Shown here: one piece after another, positions 26,843-37,155 of the stretch
How positions within the stretch are numbered: the stretch's first letter is position 1
Layout: each line of letters begins with the position of its first letter
NCBI RefSeq assembly: GCF_013426205.1
Contig: NC_089426.1
Span: forward strand, 1,736,001 to 1,800,000
Reading direction: 5' to 3'
Length of the DNA: 64,000 nt
Source of the DNA: Metarhizium brunneum
Taxonomy: Eukaryota > Ascomycota > Sordariomycetes > Hypocreales > Clavicipitaceae
The notes under the pieces: model-generated
The model's input: the letters and a program-made list of their open reading frames with translations, nothing else
The model's database searches: none
Told to the model about the DNA's origin: nothing
Translations under genes and position numbers: made by a program

Positions 26843-28132
26843 TCAAATCTTGGAGTTGCCCAACAAGTACCCCTCCACCACGGCCGTCATCAATCTATTC
26901 GCAATAGCTTGAGGCGGCGGCACCCTCAAATCACCTTCCGTGTAGTCCTTTGGAGGAGGTGCGCCGAGAGCACCAGCGGTCTGCGCGAGCGCTGTCCTGA
27001 CCTCTTCCACGGTGAACCACCTTGCGCTCTCCAGTTCTTTGTCGTTCAAATTGATTTTCTCCCCATCGCCTGGCAGAGCCTGCGCGATAGCGCCAATCAT
27101 CAAACTAGATGGATATGGCCATGGTTGTGTAGAATGCACGACCACCCGACCTACACGCACACCAGCTTCTTCCCACACTTCCCGACGCACAGCCTCCTCA
27201 ATGGATTCACCGGGTTCCAGAAATCCCGCAAGTGTGCTGTGCCAGTAGGGAGGCCAGCGGGTTTGCCGACCCAGGAGGATACGTTGGCCATCAGCGGACA
27301 CCACAGCTGCAATCATGGTTGGATCTGTTCGGGGGAAGCAGACGTTGGATACTCCGTGGCGTGTTGGACAATCTGGGAGTTCGATTGCTTCAGAGCTTCC
27401 CTTGAGATCGGTCGGCGGACAGATGCGTTTGTAGCCCGCCTCAATGGATAGGTTGGGGTTGCCGCAGCCAGCGCAGAAGACGTTACGGACGTTCCAGTCG
27501 ATTATTGAGCGGGCTTGGGCAAACATGGCGGCTGTTGCCGGAGTTAGCGTAGGCAATAGTAATGCCGTAGGAAATGACATACCATCTTCTGAATGCAAAG
27601 ACAGGCTTCTTGGGTTTGTTGCTATCCACAGCCCCTTTTCCTCCTGTGTCTTCAGCCACGTCTCTGCTAGGTCCTTGCGCTGGCCCTTGGGTGTTATATC
27701 AAGTGCGAAAAACGGCCGGCCCTTGACCTCTCCGTGCTCTGAAGTTTCAAAGATCACATCATCACCATCCACTGTGCCCAGGAACACAATCAGCGCGGAG
27801 GGTCCCGCCGTGGAATCGTAGTTCTTAGTCCTCTGTGCATCAGCTAGCTTGAATGGTTCCTCGATAAGCGGCTTGACATCGTCGTATGTTAACAGCGCAA
27901 GCTTTCGCTTCTCGACCACAAGAGGGTTCAAGTCCGTCAATGCGACAAAGCGCGCAGAGGAGCTTGTAGCAGCTTTGTTAAGAAAGGCGGCATCTGACCG
28001 GAGGAATGAGTAGCGGTTAAGTCGACTACCAGCATAGTAGTTGATGACTTCCTTGCCAAAACGTCTAGTGAGCATTGAGTCGTCGCTGGTGAGAGCAGCA
28101 AGCTCAGGCAGGAGAGGGGGAGTAGATGTCAT
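26843..28132 (-). CDS. NPY1: Npy1-like NADH pyrophosphatase (NUDIX), probably peroxisomal
   Basis: Two exons: 28132-27583 and 27531-26843, giving 412 aa. The frame is also open straight through the intron, but the 51-nt segment has a perfect GTATGT donor, a GCTAAC branch site and a CAG acceptor. Splicing places SEDAAMFAQAR directly before DWNVRNVFCAGCG, as in the family. A zinc-ribbon type CxxC is followed by a full NUDIX box (GFLEPGES...REVWEEAGV). The chain ends NSKI, a variant PTS1 peroxisomal signal; yeast Npy1 is peroxisomal. The enzyme hydrolyses NADH to NMNH and AMP and may also remove NAD caps from RNA. Confidence 0.93.
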   Translation of the reverse strand: MTSTPPLLPELAALTSDDSMLTRRFGKEVINYYAGSRLNRYSFLRSDAAFLNKAATSSSARFVALTDLNPLVVEKRKLALLTYDDVKPLIEEPFKLADAQRTKNYDSTAGPSALIVFLGTVDGDDVIFETSEHGEVKGRPFFALDITPKGQRKDLAETWLKTQEEKGLWIATNPRSLSLHSEDGMSFPTALLLPTLTPATAAMFAQARSIIDWNVRNVFCAGCGNPNLSIEAGYKRICPPTDLKGSSEAIELPDCPTRHGVSNVCFPRTDPTMIAAVVSADGQRILLGRQTRWPPYWHSTLAGFLEPGESIEEAVRREVWEEAGVRVGRVVVHSTQPWPYPSSLMIGAIAQALPGDGEKINLNDKELESARWFTVEEVRTALAQTAGALGAPPPKDYTEGDLRVPPPQAIANRLMTAVVEGYLLGNSKI

Positions 28133-29325
28133 GGGTGGCCGCGGCGGACGGGGGGAGATGTATTTAACTCCAGAAGGATGCCGAGGAGCTGAGAGTTTAG
28201 GTAGAGTATGATAAATTGTGGGAGTGTGTGTGTCTAGTGCCGAGGTCGAGGTGTTCTGGGTATTCTTAATAGAAACGAAGCAGATGGTGTCAGGAAATCT
28301 GAGATGTTGATTTTTTTAAATGTCAAATAATATCAGAGACTTCGTGCCATTTCACAAGACTACGTCCGGTATCAGTAGAGCGGCTTATTCACAGTGGAAC
28401 TGAGACGGCGTGAGCTTCCGTGAGGTAATGCGGAGGTGATGAGTAATAGGCGAATTCGCGATTGACTTGGTAGTGTATCCGAGGCGCGCCTCCGGCGTCG
28501 GCATAACGCACCGGCAGCAAAGACCCAGCATCGGGACGGTTTGAGGAGTCCTCCCGTGGAGATGGTGCTTCGGTTCGTGGTCGGCCCGGGCAGCTTCATG
28601 GTCTCACTGCAGCTGATTGACCTTGAACACAAACATCGTGTTCTTGTCATGGGAATGGCGAAAGATTGTTCGGCTCAAGCCATATACCAGCGTGGGGTAG
28701 GCACTTCAACGAAGAGGGGTGTTTCCTTTTCCTGTCCAACGGGAGGCACTCAACAATTGGCGTTCCACTGCACTGTGGAAGGAACGACTCGCAACGGTGC
28801 CTTTACTCTTAGCACTCGGATACATTGACGAGCCTTGGACTACGTTAATGTGCTTGACAACGAGAAATCCCTCAGTATCTTTATACCTGACAAAGCCCCT
28901 AAGTGCACCTACCTATGTGCCCAGCTATATATAGGCACCTCTGGAGGACATTGCCGGCTGGAACAATGCCGGAGTTGAGCTTTTGACGCCAAATGGCCTC
29001 TGGATGAGGTGACGCTACCCCGTACCTTGGTGATGCATGGCTTGATGTTGGCGGCCAGCCCCACTCTCTGGCGTCCGCTTTTGGCCAAGTACGAAGCCTG
29101 AGACACATGCAGCACCGTACATACAGCGGCGCAGTGCGTAAACTCATCGGCCCCCTGCGTCATGCAACCGCCCTACCAGTGAGTCAGCGACTCAGTTGTA
29201 GTTGAGTCCTGCAGGCCAGGCGGCTGAGCTAACTTTGAGGTGCCCAAACTTGACTGTATTCGGCTTGCCCGCCAAGCAGGCGACGGTGGGAAAAAAGTCT
29301 GCTTCTCATCTCGATTGCCCAGTCG
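28133..29325. other. intergenic, left flank of the transposon island
   Basis: Unique, normal-composition DNA between the NPY1 start and the MULE target duplication. No gene is supported. It is the promoter side of NPY1. Before the insertion it would have joined 47672-47905 as a divergent promoter region of about 1.4 kb between NPY1 and the PQ-loop transporter gene. Confidence 0.5.
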
Positions 29326-29333
29326 CCTGGCGT
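29326..29333. repeat. left 8-bp target-site duplication CCTGGCGT of the MULE
   Basis: CCTGGCGT lies directly outside the left terminal inverted repeat and recurs at 47664-47671 outside the right one. Confidence 0.85.
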
Positions 29334-29452
29334 GTGAATTGCTCGGGGCGCAGCAACTTTTTGCTAGGTGCGCAGGATCCCTACCACGCCTTAATTTTTA
29401 GGTGGTTAAGCTTACTATTAAGCCCTATAATATATTTTAGGTATAAATATAT
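29334..29452 (+). repeat. left terminal inverted repeat of the MULE
   Basis: The first 60 bases (GTGAATTGCTCGGGGCGCAGC and onward) match the reverse complement of 47663-47604 with few differences. The match continues, weakened by RIP, to about 29452. Confidence 0.85.
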
Positions 29453-30267
29453 GGTAGTTTTATTTAATATTAAAAAGCTTTAATAAAAATTAATAGATTT
29501 TTTAATAAGGTTATAATTATATAAATTTTTTAATAAGTAATAGTATTTTTCCTCCTTTAATAATATATATTATAATAGCTAATAAAGGCCCCTTAAACCC
29601 CTTAAATCTACCCTTAAATTTATTACTTTTACTAGGCTATAATAGCTTTAATAACCTTTATAATATTATATAAGTATTTAATAAATAAAATAATATAGCT
29701 TTTATTAAAAGTATTATTACCTTAAAGACCTTAATTAATAGTATTTAATAGCCTTATTTTAGCTAGCTTAATTATGATTATAATAGCTATTAAAGGGCTT
29801 TTAAAGGCGCTAGAATTTAATAAATATATACTTATAAGACTAATTATAATTACTAGCTTAAGGTAATATTTATTAATAATTCTAATTATTAGGTATAATA
29901 TTATAAGAAGTAAAGCTATTATAATTATAAGAAATTAAGTAATTTTTTTAGATATATAATTTACTAGAAATTTATAAAGTAATAAAAGTAATAAATTTTA
30001 TGCTTTTTAAAGTATATAAGCCTTTAGCCTTAAAGTATTAGTATAATAATTTATAATAATAAAGAAGATAAGCTTTATTTTTTACTTAAAAATATTTATA
30101 ATTAATACTAAAAAGCTTATTAAAATAAATTAATTAGTTATATATTTTTATAATAATTTATTAAGTATTTAAAAGAGAAAGGCCTATCTTATAAAAAGAA
30201 ATTTAATAAAGAAAAGCGCCTTAAAAGTGTTATTTAAACCTATTCTTTTTATATTAAAAAATAAAAG

Positions 30268-30600
30268 GTTTTCTTAGAATTTATTAATATAAATTATACC
30301 TATAAAACTAACTATTAGGGTTTTTTTTTTTTAAATATAATTATTATTATAAATTAAAAATTAATTATAAATATTATATTTAGCTTTACTAGAACTAAAA
30401 AAGAAAAGGGCTATTACTAGATATTAGCCTTATTAAAGGAAATTTATATTAAGGTTTAGGTTTTTACTTTTAAGGTTATTATAATAGACTTTAAAAAAGT
30501 ATTAAAAAACGCTCTTAAAGTTATTTAGCTAGAGATATAATAAATGCTTTATATCTAGTATATTCTATTAAATATTAAGAATAACTTTTATAAAAAGTAG
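30268..30600 (+). pseudogene. MULE transposase remnant, RIP-mutated
   Basis: One frame keeps a block containing NYTYKTN (first catalytic Asp changed to Asn), the downstream ID-F-K block with the second Asp intact at 30487-30489, and a block MLYI-stop-YI that corresponds to the family's M/L-C-x-W-H. Stops replace codons that C-to-T or G-to-A change would alter (Gln, Trp, Arg). The order and spacing fit MULE transposases. It cannot encode a functional protein. Confidence 0.75.
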
Positions 30601-31840
30601 ATTAAAGCTATTAAAGCTATTAATAAAAATAATAATAATAATAAAAATAATAAGTTAATAGCTAAAGCTTTTAATAATAGCCTAATAAGAGCTTTTTTAG
30701 TATTTTAAAAGCTATTATTTATAAATATAATTAATGATTTTAAGTCTACTTAGATCTAAATAATTAATATATATAAATTATAATAATCTACGATTCTTTA
30801 TTATATAAAAGAGATATACCTTAAGGTTAAGTAATAATAGGCTTATTATTTTATAAAAGATTATTAAACTTTTAGTAAAAAGGTAAATAGTTTTATAAAG
30901 GTCTTTTATAAACTATTAAAATTATACCTATTTATAGGAATAAGTAACTTTTTATTACTTTTAAATAAAATTAAGTAAATACTTAATAACTAAGAATATA
31001 ATTATTATACTTATATAATAGATAATAAAGTTAAATAATAATACCTAATTAATTATAAAGAATAGCTTAGTAAGCTACCTATATAAATTTCCTTTAAAGC
31101 TATTAATCTTTTAATTAAGTAATATAAGCTTATTTAAGCTTATAAAGCTAAAAAACGTAAGCTATAACCTTATATAAGCTTTTTTATTAAGTAATTTAGT
31201 CTTTTTTATACTTATTATATTTTAAAGAAGAAAATAGCCCTTAAGCTTATATTACTAAAAAAGTATGAAATTAATTGCTATTAGTAGCTATAAAAGCTCT
31301 TAGTAAAGCCCTGATTAAATTTCCTGCTTATTATTATAAAAAATATAACTAATTTTAACCTTTAAACCCTTAATGACTTATACCTTTAAATTTATAACCT
31401 TATACTTATCTTAAATTATTAGTAAAAGGTAATAATAAATAAAAAAGATATTTAATACTAATTTATATATTAAAATAAGTATTAATAACTAAGTTAGTTA
31501 TTTTAAAGGCCTTTTATATTAAGTATTTAAAGAGATTATATATAAGCTAAGCTTAATATAGCTATAAGGAATTAATACTATAGGTAATAATTACTATTAT
31601 TATTATAATAATTAAATTATAATATAAATAATAAGTAAAAGGTATTAACTTAAAGATAAGGCTTCTTTTAAATTAAGGAATTTATTCTTATAATATTATT
31701 ATTATTATTATAGTTAATAGATATATTTAGATAAGTAATTAAGGCGCTTAAATAGCTAAAATAACTAAAAAATCTATCTTAAAAATATATATTTTAATAA
31801 AAACATTAAAAATTATGTTTTTAAGTAATTTAAGGCTTAC

Positions 31841-31845
31841 TTAAG
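31841..31845. repeat. left target duplication TTAAG of the degraded gypsy element
   Basis: TTAAG precedes the TGTTACG LTR start and recurs at 47473-47477. Confidence 0.8.
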
Positions 31846-32280
31846 TGTTACGACCTAGCACGTAGGCTGTAGGTTAGGCCGGCTATATAGAGCCGCCAGG
31901 CGGCATAGGCATAACGGCCACGGAATATTAGTTAGTATAATAGGACTAATGGGGAGGACGCTTAGTTATTATAAGTAAATATATATAATACTTATTAGTA
32001 TTTAAAAGTAAGTATTAAGAATACTTACCTTTATAATAACTAGTAATCATAATATATAAGGACCCTTAAATTTACTTTATAAATAGACTTTAGCTTTTTA
32101 GCTTTTAATATAAATTATTATATTAATTAAGCTTTACTTATAACTCTTTAACTCTAATTACTTAGTTATGGTTTATAACCTATTATTAATATAATACTTA
32201 ATTACTTAGATTAACTGCCTTAGTTGTTCTACTAACATAAACTACGACTAGTTTATTCCTTAGGAACCTAAGCTATTATA
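31846..32280 (+). repeat. 5' LTR of the degraded gypsy copy
   Basis: Starts TGTTACGACC and ends near TATTATA (originally GTTACA). It is 435 bp against 436 bp in the intact copy. CpG sites are mostly kept while CpA sites are changed. Confidence 0.9.
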
Positions 32281-34157
32281 TATTAAAAGCTCTTATTTAG
32301 ATAACCATTACGTTACTCTAAGTAATATCTAATAATTATTAAAATAGCACCTATAATACCTACTTTGTCTAAGGCAACTACATCACTAGCACCTTAGGAG
32401 CCTTAAAGCCTTAGACCCTAAGATATTATAAATAAACTTATATAATTACGCTAATAAGTTAAGTAACTTAGCCTTAAATATTAAATACTTATATTAAGAT
32501 AAAAAGACTTAAGAGAGATTATTAAGCCTAGGGCACTAAGACCTTATAATAATAACCTAAGAATACTTTAAGGATTCTTAACCTAGCTTAGGGTGTACTA
32601 TTAATTCTACTTAAATAAGTTAACTAATATATAAGTAAAAGTATTATATACTAAAGGATATATAATAGGTATTATACTTATATGGTTTAAACTAATTATA
32701 TAAGACTATCTTATTAATATAGGAGATAATTAAGAAGATAAAATAAAAGAAATATTTATTAATTATAAGAAATTTAAAAAAGTAATTAAAAAAATATTTA
32801 GATTAATTAATAAAGTAAGAACCGTAATTATTTATATGGATTAACTTAGATAAAAAGGATCTATATTAGATTATATAGCACGTTTTAGATAAGTTACCTT
32901 AGTATTAGACTGGGATAATAAGCCACTTATATTAGCCTTCTTTAAAGGATTAAAAGAAGAAATTAAGGATAAACTATACAAAGAAGATATGCTAAATAAC
33001 TTCTTAGACTATGTAGTAATAGTAGTTTAAATTAATAATAAATAGTATTAATAACGCATATAAAAGTAATAAGGGAAGGGAACTTAAAACCCTATAAGAA
33101 GAAGAGGATAGTAAGTAAACTAAAAGAGGAGATAAGAAGAACTTATTACTTATAGTTATACTCTTAACTCTAGATAAATAGAGCTTAATACTATTAAAAA
33201 AGATAATAAAAAGGAAAAGAAATGCTATAATTACAGAAAACTAGGATATTTTATTAATAAATATAAGAAACCTAAGAAAGAATAAAAGCTAGTACTAAAA
33301 GGAGGTAAGAAATAACTTAATTTTATTAACTAATAGAAAATTAAAGTTATTAAATCAGAGGTAGAATATAAAAACCTTAATTAGACCTTTTACTATAATA
33401 ATAACTACTACGTTTATATAAGCAGTAAATAAAAAAGAGGATAGTTTTTAAAAGAGCTAAGAAAACTAAGGAAGAAAATTATAAACTTTATGGGAAATGG
33501 GCTATAAATAGCTAAATAACTGGTATAAGAAGACCTAAATAAATAATTAATAAAAAAAAGAACTCTTATAATAATAAGATAAAAAGAACTTTATAAACTA
33601 AAGTTATTAAAATATTTAAATAAAGACTTATACTAAGAAATCCTTAATTAAGTGTAATAATAAGTAAAAGTAAGGAAGATTTAAAGGGAATAATAATATA
33701 AGGAGGAGTAAAACATATAAATCCTTACTACCTTTAATAAACTAGAAGATAAAGTAAGGAATATAAGTATTAATAATAATAATATAATCTTAAATACTTT
33801 AGAAGTATCTAAAGATAAATAAAGTAAGGGAGAAACGCCTATAAGGCTAATAACTATATAAGAGTAAGTTATATAATAATATTTCCTTATATTAATAAGA
33901 AAATATTTTATAATTCCTATTATTATAATAAATACTACCATAATATTAAGAAACCTAATACTATAGTACCTAGAGAGGGAAAAAGGGGATAACCCTAGAC
34001 TCTTACTAAGATATAAGGACTATATACAATTAGTATAGGTATTATATATATTTATAATATGCTAGGTATATTTTATAACTAAGGCATAACTAGATATATT
34101 TTTGATTAAGATAAAAGGATATTTAATTAAAGTATTATACTTTAGATAAGAACTCTT
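32281..34157 (+). pseudogene. RIP-mutated gag of the older gypsy copy (5' part)
   Basis: Colinear with the first part of the intact gag, including a recognisable damaged zinc-knuckle region near 33223-33265. Stops are frequent. It is interrupted at 34157 by the younger element, at the position equivalent to 36475-36479 of the intact copy. Confidence 0.88.
34153..34157. repeat. left target duplication CTCTT of the intact gypsy copy
   Basis: CTCTT directly precedes the LTR and recurs at 41969-41973. The corresponding bases of the intact gag are CTCCT (36475-36479), so both copies of the duplication carry a RIP-type C-to-T change. Confidence 0.92.
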
Positions 34158-34365
34158 TGTTACGACCCAGCACGTAGGCTGCAGGATGGGCCGGCTGCAT
34201 GGAGCCGCCGGGCGGCACAGGCATGACGGGCCACGGAACATTGGTCGGCACGACAGGACCAATGGGAAGGACGCTCAGTTATTATAAGTGAGCATGCACA
34301 ACGCTCACCAGTGTTTGGAAGTGAGCATCGAGGATGCTCACCTCCGCGATAACTAGCAACCGTAG

Positions 34366-34371
34366 TATATA
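34366..34371 (+). promoter_or_regulatory. TATA box in the LTR
   Basis: TATATA lies 47 nt before the sequence AGCTTTCAAC, which by the self-priming model would be the 5' end of the element RNA. The spacing is reasonable for a fungal promoter. The same box is present in the 3' LTR. Confidence 0.5.
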
Positions 34372-34412
34372 GGGACCCCCAAATTCGCTTCATAGATAGC
34401 CTCTAGCTCCTT

Positions 34413-34422
34413 AGCTTTCAAC
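34413..34422 (+). promoter_or_regulatory. predicted self-primer / RNA 5' end of the gypsy element
   Basis: AGCTTTCAAC is the exact reverse complement of the 10 bases at 34595-34604, immediately downstream of the LTR. In Tf1-type chromoviruses the 5' end of the RNA anneals to the primer-binding site and is cleaved to prime reverse transcription. No TGG start of a tRNA-type primer site follows the LTR, which supports this reading. Confidence 0.6.
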
Positions 34423-34594
34423 ACAGATCATTACATTGAATAAGCCTCGCTTACAACTCTTTGACTCTGATCACTTGGTTACGGTCTACGACCTATTACC
34501 AACGTAACACCCAACTGCTCAGATTGACTGCCCTAGTGGCTCTGCCAACATAAACTACGACTAGTTTATCCCTTGGGAACCTTAGCCGTTACAC

Positions 34595-34604
34595 GTTGAA
34601 AGCT
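34595..34604 (+). other. predicted primer-binding site (self-priming)
   Basis: GTTGAAAGCT begins one base after the LTR end and pairs perfectly with 34413-34422. The degraded copy shows the RIP-changed equivalent at the same place. Confidence 0.6.
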
Positions 34605-34656
34605 CTTGTTCAGACTACTACCGCGTCACTCTGAGCAATACCTGATAACTGTCAAC

Positions 34657-37155
34657 ATGGCACCACGCGAGACTACCACCGCATCTGGATCCAATGAAAC
34701 CCGAGAGGGACCAACCACCATCTCTGCTCACGACATGCTTGCTGAGATCATACGCCTTCGGGAACGGGTCCAACAGATGGAAGAAGAACGGCAGGAACAA
34801 GCCACGACTGCGGCCACAATTAAAAAGGACTTGGGAGAAATCCTTAGACCCAGGGCACCAGGACCGTACGACGGATCCCCGGGTGCGCTTCAAGGATTCC
34901 TCACTCAACTCAGGGCTTACCACCGACAATTCCCGACCAAAATGGAAGAATCCTCTGCCAAGGTACTGCACGCAGGAGGGTGTATGACGGGAGTGGCACT
35001 CGCATGGTTTGAACCCATTATGAGGGACTACCTTAACAAAGAAAAAGACGACCGCGAAGAAGAAACCAACACCATTTTCGAAAGTTACGATGAATTCGAA
35101 AAAGCTATCAAAAAGGCCTTTGGAACAGTTGACGAAGCTAGGGCTGCTGAGTACTACATCGACGGGCTCAAGCAGAAGGGATCGGCATCCGATTATGCCG
35201 CTCGCTTCAGACAACTTGCATCTCAGCTTGACTGGGAGGACGAACCTCTTATGTCAGCTTTCTATAAAGGACTTAAGGAAGAAGTCAAAGATGAACTCTA
35301 CAGGGAGAACAGACCAGACAACTTATCGGACTACATCGCTATGGCGGTACGAATCGACGACAGACAGTATCAGCGACGCATACAGAAGAAACAGGGTAAA
35401 GGAACCTGGAGCCCTGCCAAAGGGAAGAGTTACCAAGCCAATCAACGCAGAAAGCGTGACGAACCTATTGCCTATGGTCACACTCTTAACCCTGGACGAA
35501 TGGAGCTTGACGCTACCAAGAAAGACGACAAAAAGGAAAAGAAATGCTACAACTGCGGAAAACCAGGACATTTCGCCAATAAATGCAAGAAACCCAGGAA
35601 AGAATGGAAGCCAGTACCAGAAGGAGGTAAGAAACAACTCAATTCTACTAACCAACAGAAAATCGAAGTTACCGAATCAGAGGTGGAACATAAGAACCTC
35701 AACTGGACCTTCTGCTATGACGACAACTGCTACGTTCACATGAGCAGCAAACAAGAAAGAGGATGGTTTCCAAAAGAACCAAGAAAACCAAAGAAGAAAA
35801 TTATGAACTTCATAGGAAACGGACTGCAAGTAGCCAAACAACTGGTACAAGAAGACCTGGACGAACAATCAATGGAAAAGAGAACGCTTGCAATGACGGG
35901 ACGAAAGGAACTCCATGAACCAAAATCGCCAGAATATTTGGACGAAGACTCGCACCAAGAAATTCTCGATTGGGTGCGACAACAAGCAGAAGCAAGGAAG
36001 AATCGAAGGGAACAACAATATAGGGAGGAGCAAGACGCACAAATCCTCACCACCTTCGACGAACCGGAAGATAGAGTAAGGGAAATGAGCGTCGATGACG
36101 ACAACGCAATCCTAGATACTCCAGAAGCGTCCGAAGACGAACGAAGCGAGGAAGAAACGCCTGCAAGGCTGACAGCCACACAAGAACAAGCTGTACAGCG
36201 ATATTTCCCCGCACCAACAGGAAAACATTTCGCAATTCCTATTCTAGCAGTGGACACCACCACGGCAATGGAAAACCAGACACTATGGTTTCCGGAAGGA
36301 GAGAAGGAAGACGATCCTAGACTCTCACCAAGACACGCGGAACATACACGTTTAGCATGGGCATCATGCGCGTTTGCAATGTGCCAGGCACACTTTCAAA
36401 CCAAGGCACGATTGGATGCGTTTCCGATCAGGATGAAAGGATATCCGATCAAAGCACCATACTTCAGATGGGAACTCCTAGAATGGAGAGTGAAGATAAT
36501 CAATAACGATCAAACGATGATCTTGGAACCCGATTCAAACACACCCATCAAATGCCGAGCTCATACAGATCCTACGGACGTATGTGAATCAGACACATGC
36601 CAGTTACATGTACATACGAAGAACAGGCAGTGGCATCAGTATGTGTATGAGGGAAAAATCCCAACACACAGAAGGGAGTTACTACTCAAGTCACCTCGAT
36701 GTGAAACAAAAGACCACATGGTATGCCCACTACCTAATTGTTCAGAACATATGGTAGATAAGGCCAGGGAATGGCACAAGTGGCAATGTGGAACACCAGC
36801 AGCATACAAACGGACACAGCGAGCATTAGACATACTCGAACAGAAAGACCCCAGGGGAACCACAGAATCAACATACCACAGTGAACAACAGTTGGATAAG
36901 TGGTACAACGAACAGAAGTTCAACCCCAGATGCAACAGGAAATATGCGGTAAACTGCGACAACCCAAGATGCGAAAAACACGGAGAAATGAAAAACCAAA
37001 TTTACAATCGCCTATGTCAAATGTTTGACGATGGGTTTTGCTTCAAGCACCCGCAAAACGGAACTGGACCTACAGAATGGTACCAAGAAATGAAACGACA
37101 AATCGCAGAAGAATCTATTCCGGAAAACTCAAAAAACGAGGCACGCCATCTGTAA
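34657..37155 (+). CDS. gag: gypsy Gag polyprotein with zinc knuckle and extra Cys/His repeats
   Basis: 832 aa from the first ATG; the frame is open upstream to 34606 without an ATG. Residues 1-290 resemble a retrotransposon capsid: a coiled-coil start, then a helical block with the conserved YDEFEKAIKKAFG and ASDYAARFRQLA motifs. A CCHC zinc knuckle CYNCGKPGHFANKC lies at residues 297-310. The C-terminal 520 residues are unusual for Gag: an acidic linker, and four CX4CX2H motifs with Cys at residues 353, 643, 690 and 767. Each is followed 7-8 residues later by Trp or Tyr. These may form small zinc-binding units; no known domain is recognised. The frame ends 16 nt after an A-AAA-AAC slippery site that leads into pol. 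Confidence 0.9.
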   Translation: MAPRETTTASGSNETREGPTTISAHDMLAEIIRLRERVQQMEEERQEQATTAATIKKDLGEILRPRAPGPYDGSPGALQGFLTQLRAYHRQFPTKMEESSAKVLHAGGCMTGVALAWFEPIMRDYLNKEKDDREEETNTIFESYDEFEKAIKKAFGTVDEARAAEYYIDGLKQKGSASDYAARFRQLASQLDWEDEPLMSAFYKGLKEEVKDELYRENRPDNLSDYIAMAVRIDDRQYQRRIQKKQGKGTWSPAKGKSYQANQRRKRDEPIAYGHTLNPGRMELDATKKDDKKEKKCYNCGKPGHFANKCKKPRKEWKPVPEGGKKQLNSTNQQKIEVTESEVEHKNLNWTFCYDDNCYVHMSSKQERGWFPKEPRKPKKKIMNFIGNGLQVAKQLVQEDLDEQSMEKRTLAMTGRKELHEPKSPEYLDEDSHQEILDWVRQQAEARKNRREQQYREEQDAQILTTFDEPEDRVREMSVDDDNAILDTPEASEDERSEEETPARLTATQEQAVQRYFPAPTGKHFAIPILAVDTTTAMENQTLWFPEGEKEDDPRLSPRHAEHTRLAWASCAFAMCQAHFQTKARLDAFPIRMKGYPIKAPYFRWELLEWRVKIINNDQTMILEPDSNTPIKCRAHTDPTDVCESDTCQLHVHTKNRQWHQYVYEGKIPTHRRELLLKSPRCETKDHMVCPLPNCSEHMVDKAREWHKWQCGTPAAYKRTQRALDILEQKDPRGTTESTYHSEQQLDKWYNEQKFNPRCNRKYAVNCDNPRCEKHGEMKNQIYNRLCQMFDDGFCFKHPQNGTGPTEWYQEMKRQIAEESIPENSKNEARHL

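Larger units (their letters stand above)
34158..34593 (+). repeat. 5' LTR of the intact gypsy element
   Basis: 436 bp, starting TGTTACGACCC and ending CCGTTACA. It contains a TATATA box at 34366-34371 and the predicted RNA start region at 34413-34422. I found no difference from the 3' LTR. Confidence 0.96.

Noticed and set aside
29249..29333. MULE or hAT element boundaries further out, at CAGGCGACGGTGGG and CAGTGGCGGTGGG
   Set aside because: The resemblance outside GTGAATTG is weak and gives no target duplication. The boundary at 29334 and 47663 gives a perfect 8-bp duplication, and the interior motifs are MULE-type.
34160..34393. 77-aa minus-strand frame, present twice (also 41535-41768)
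   Set aside because: It lies inside the two identical LTRs, so the duplication is explained by the repeat. No domain features are present, and the degraded copies do not suggest selection on it.
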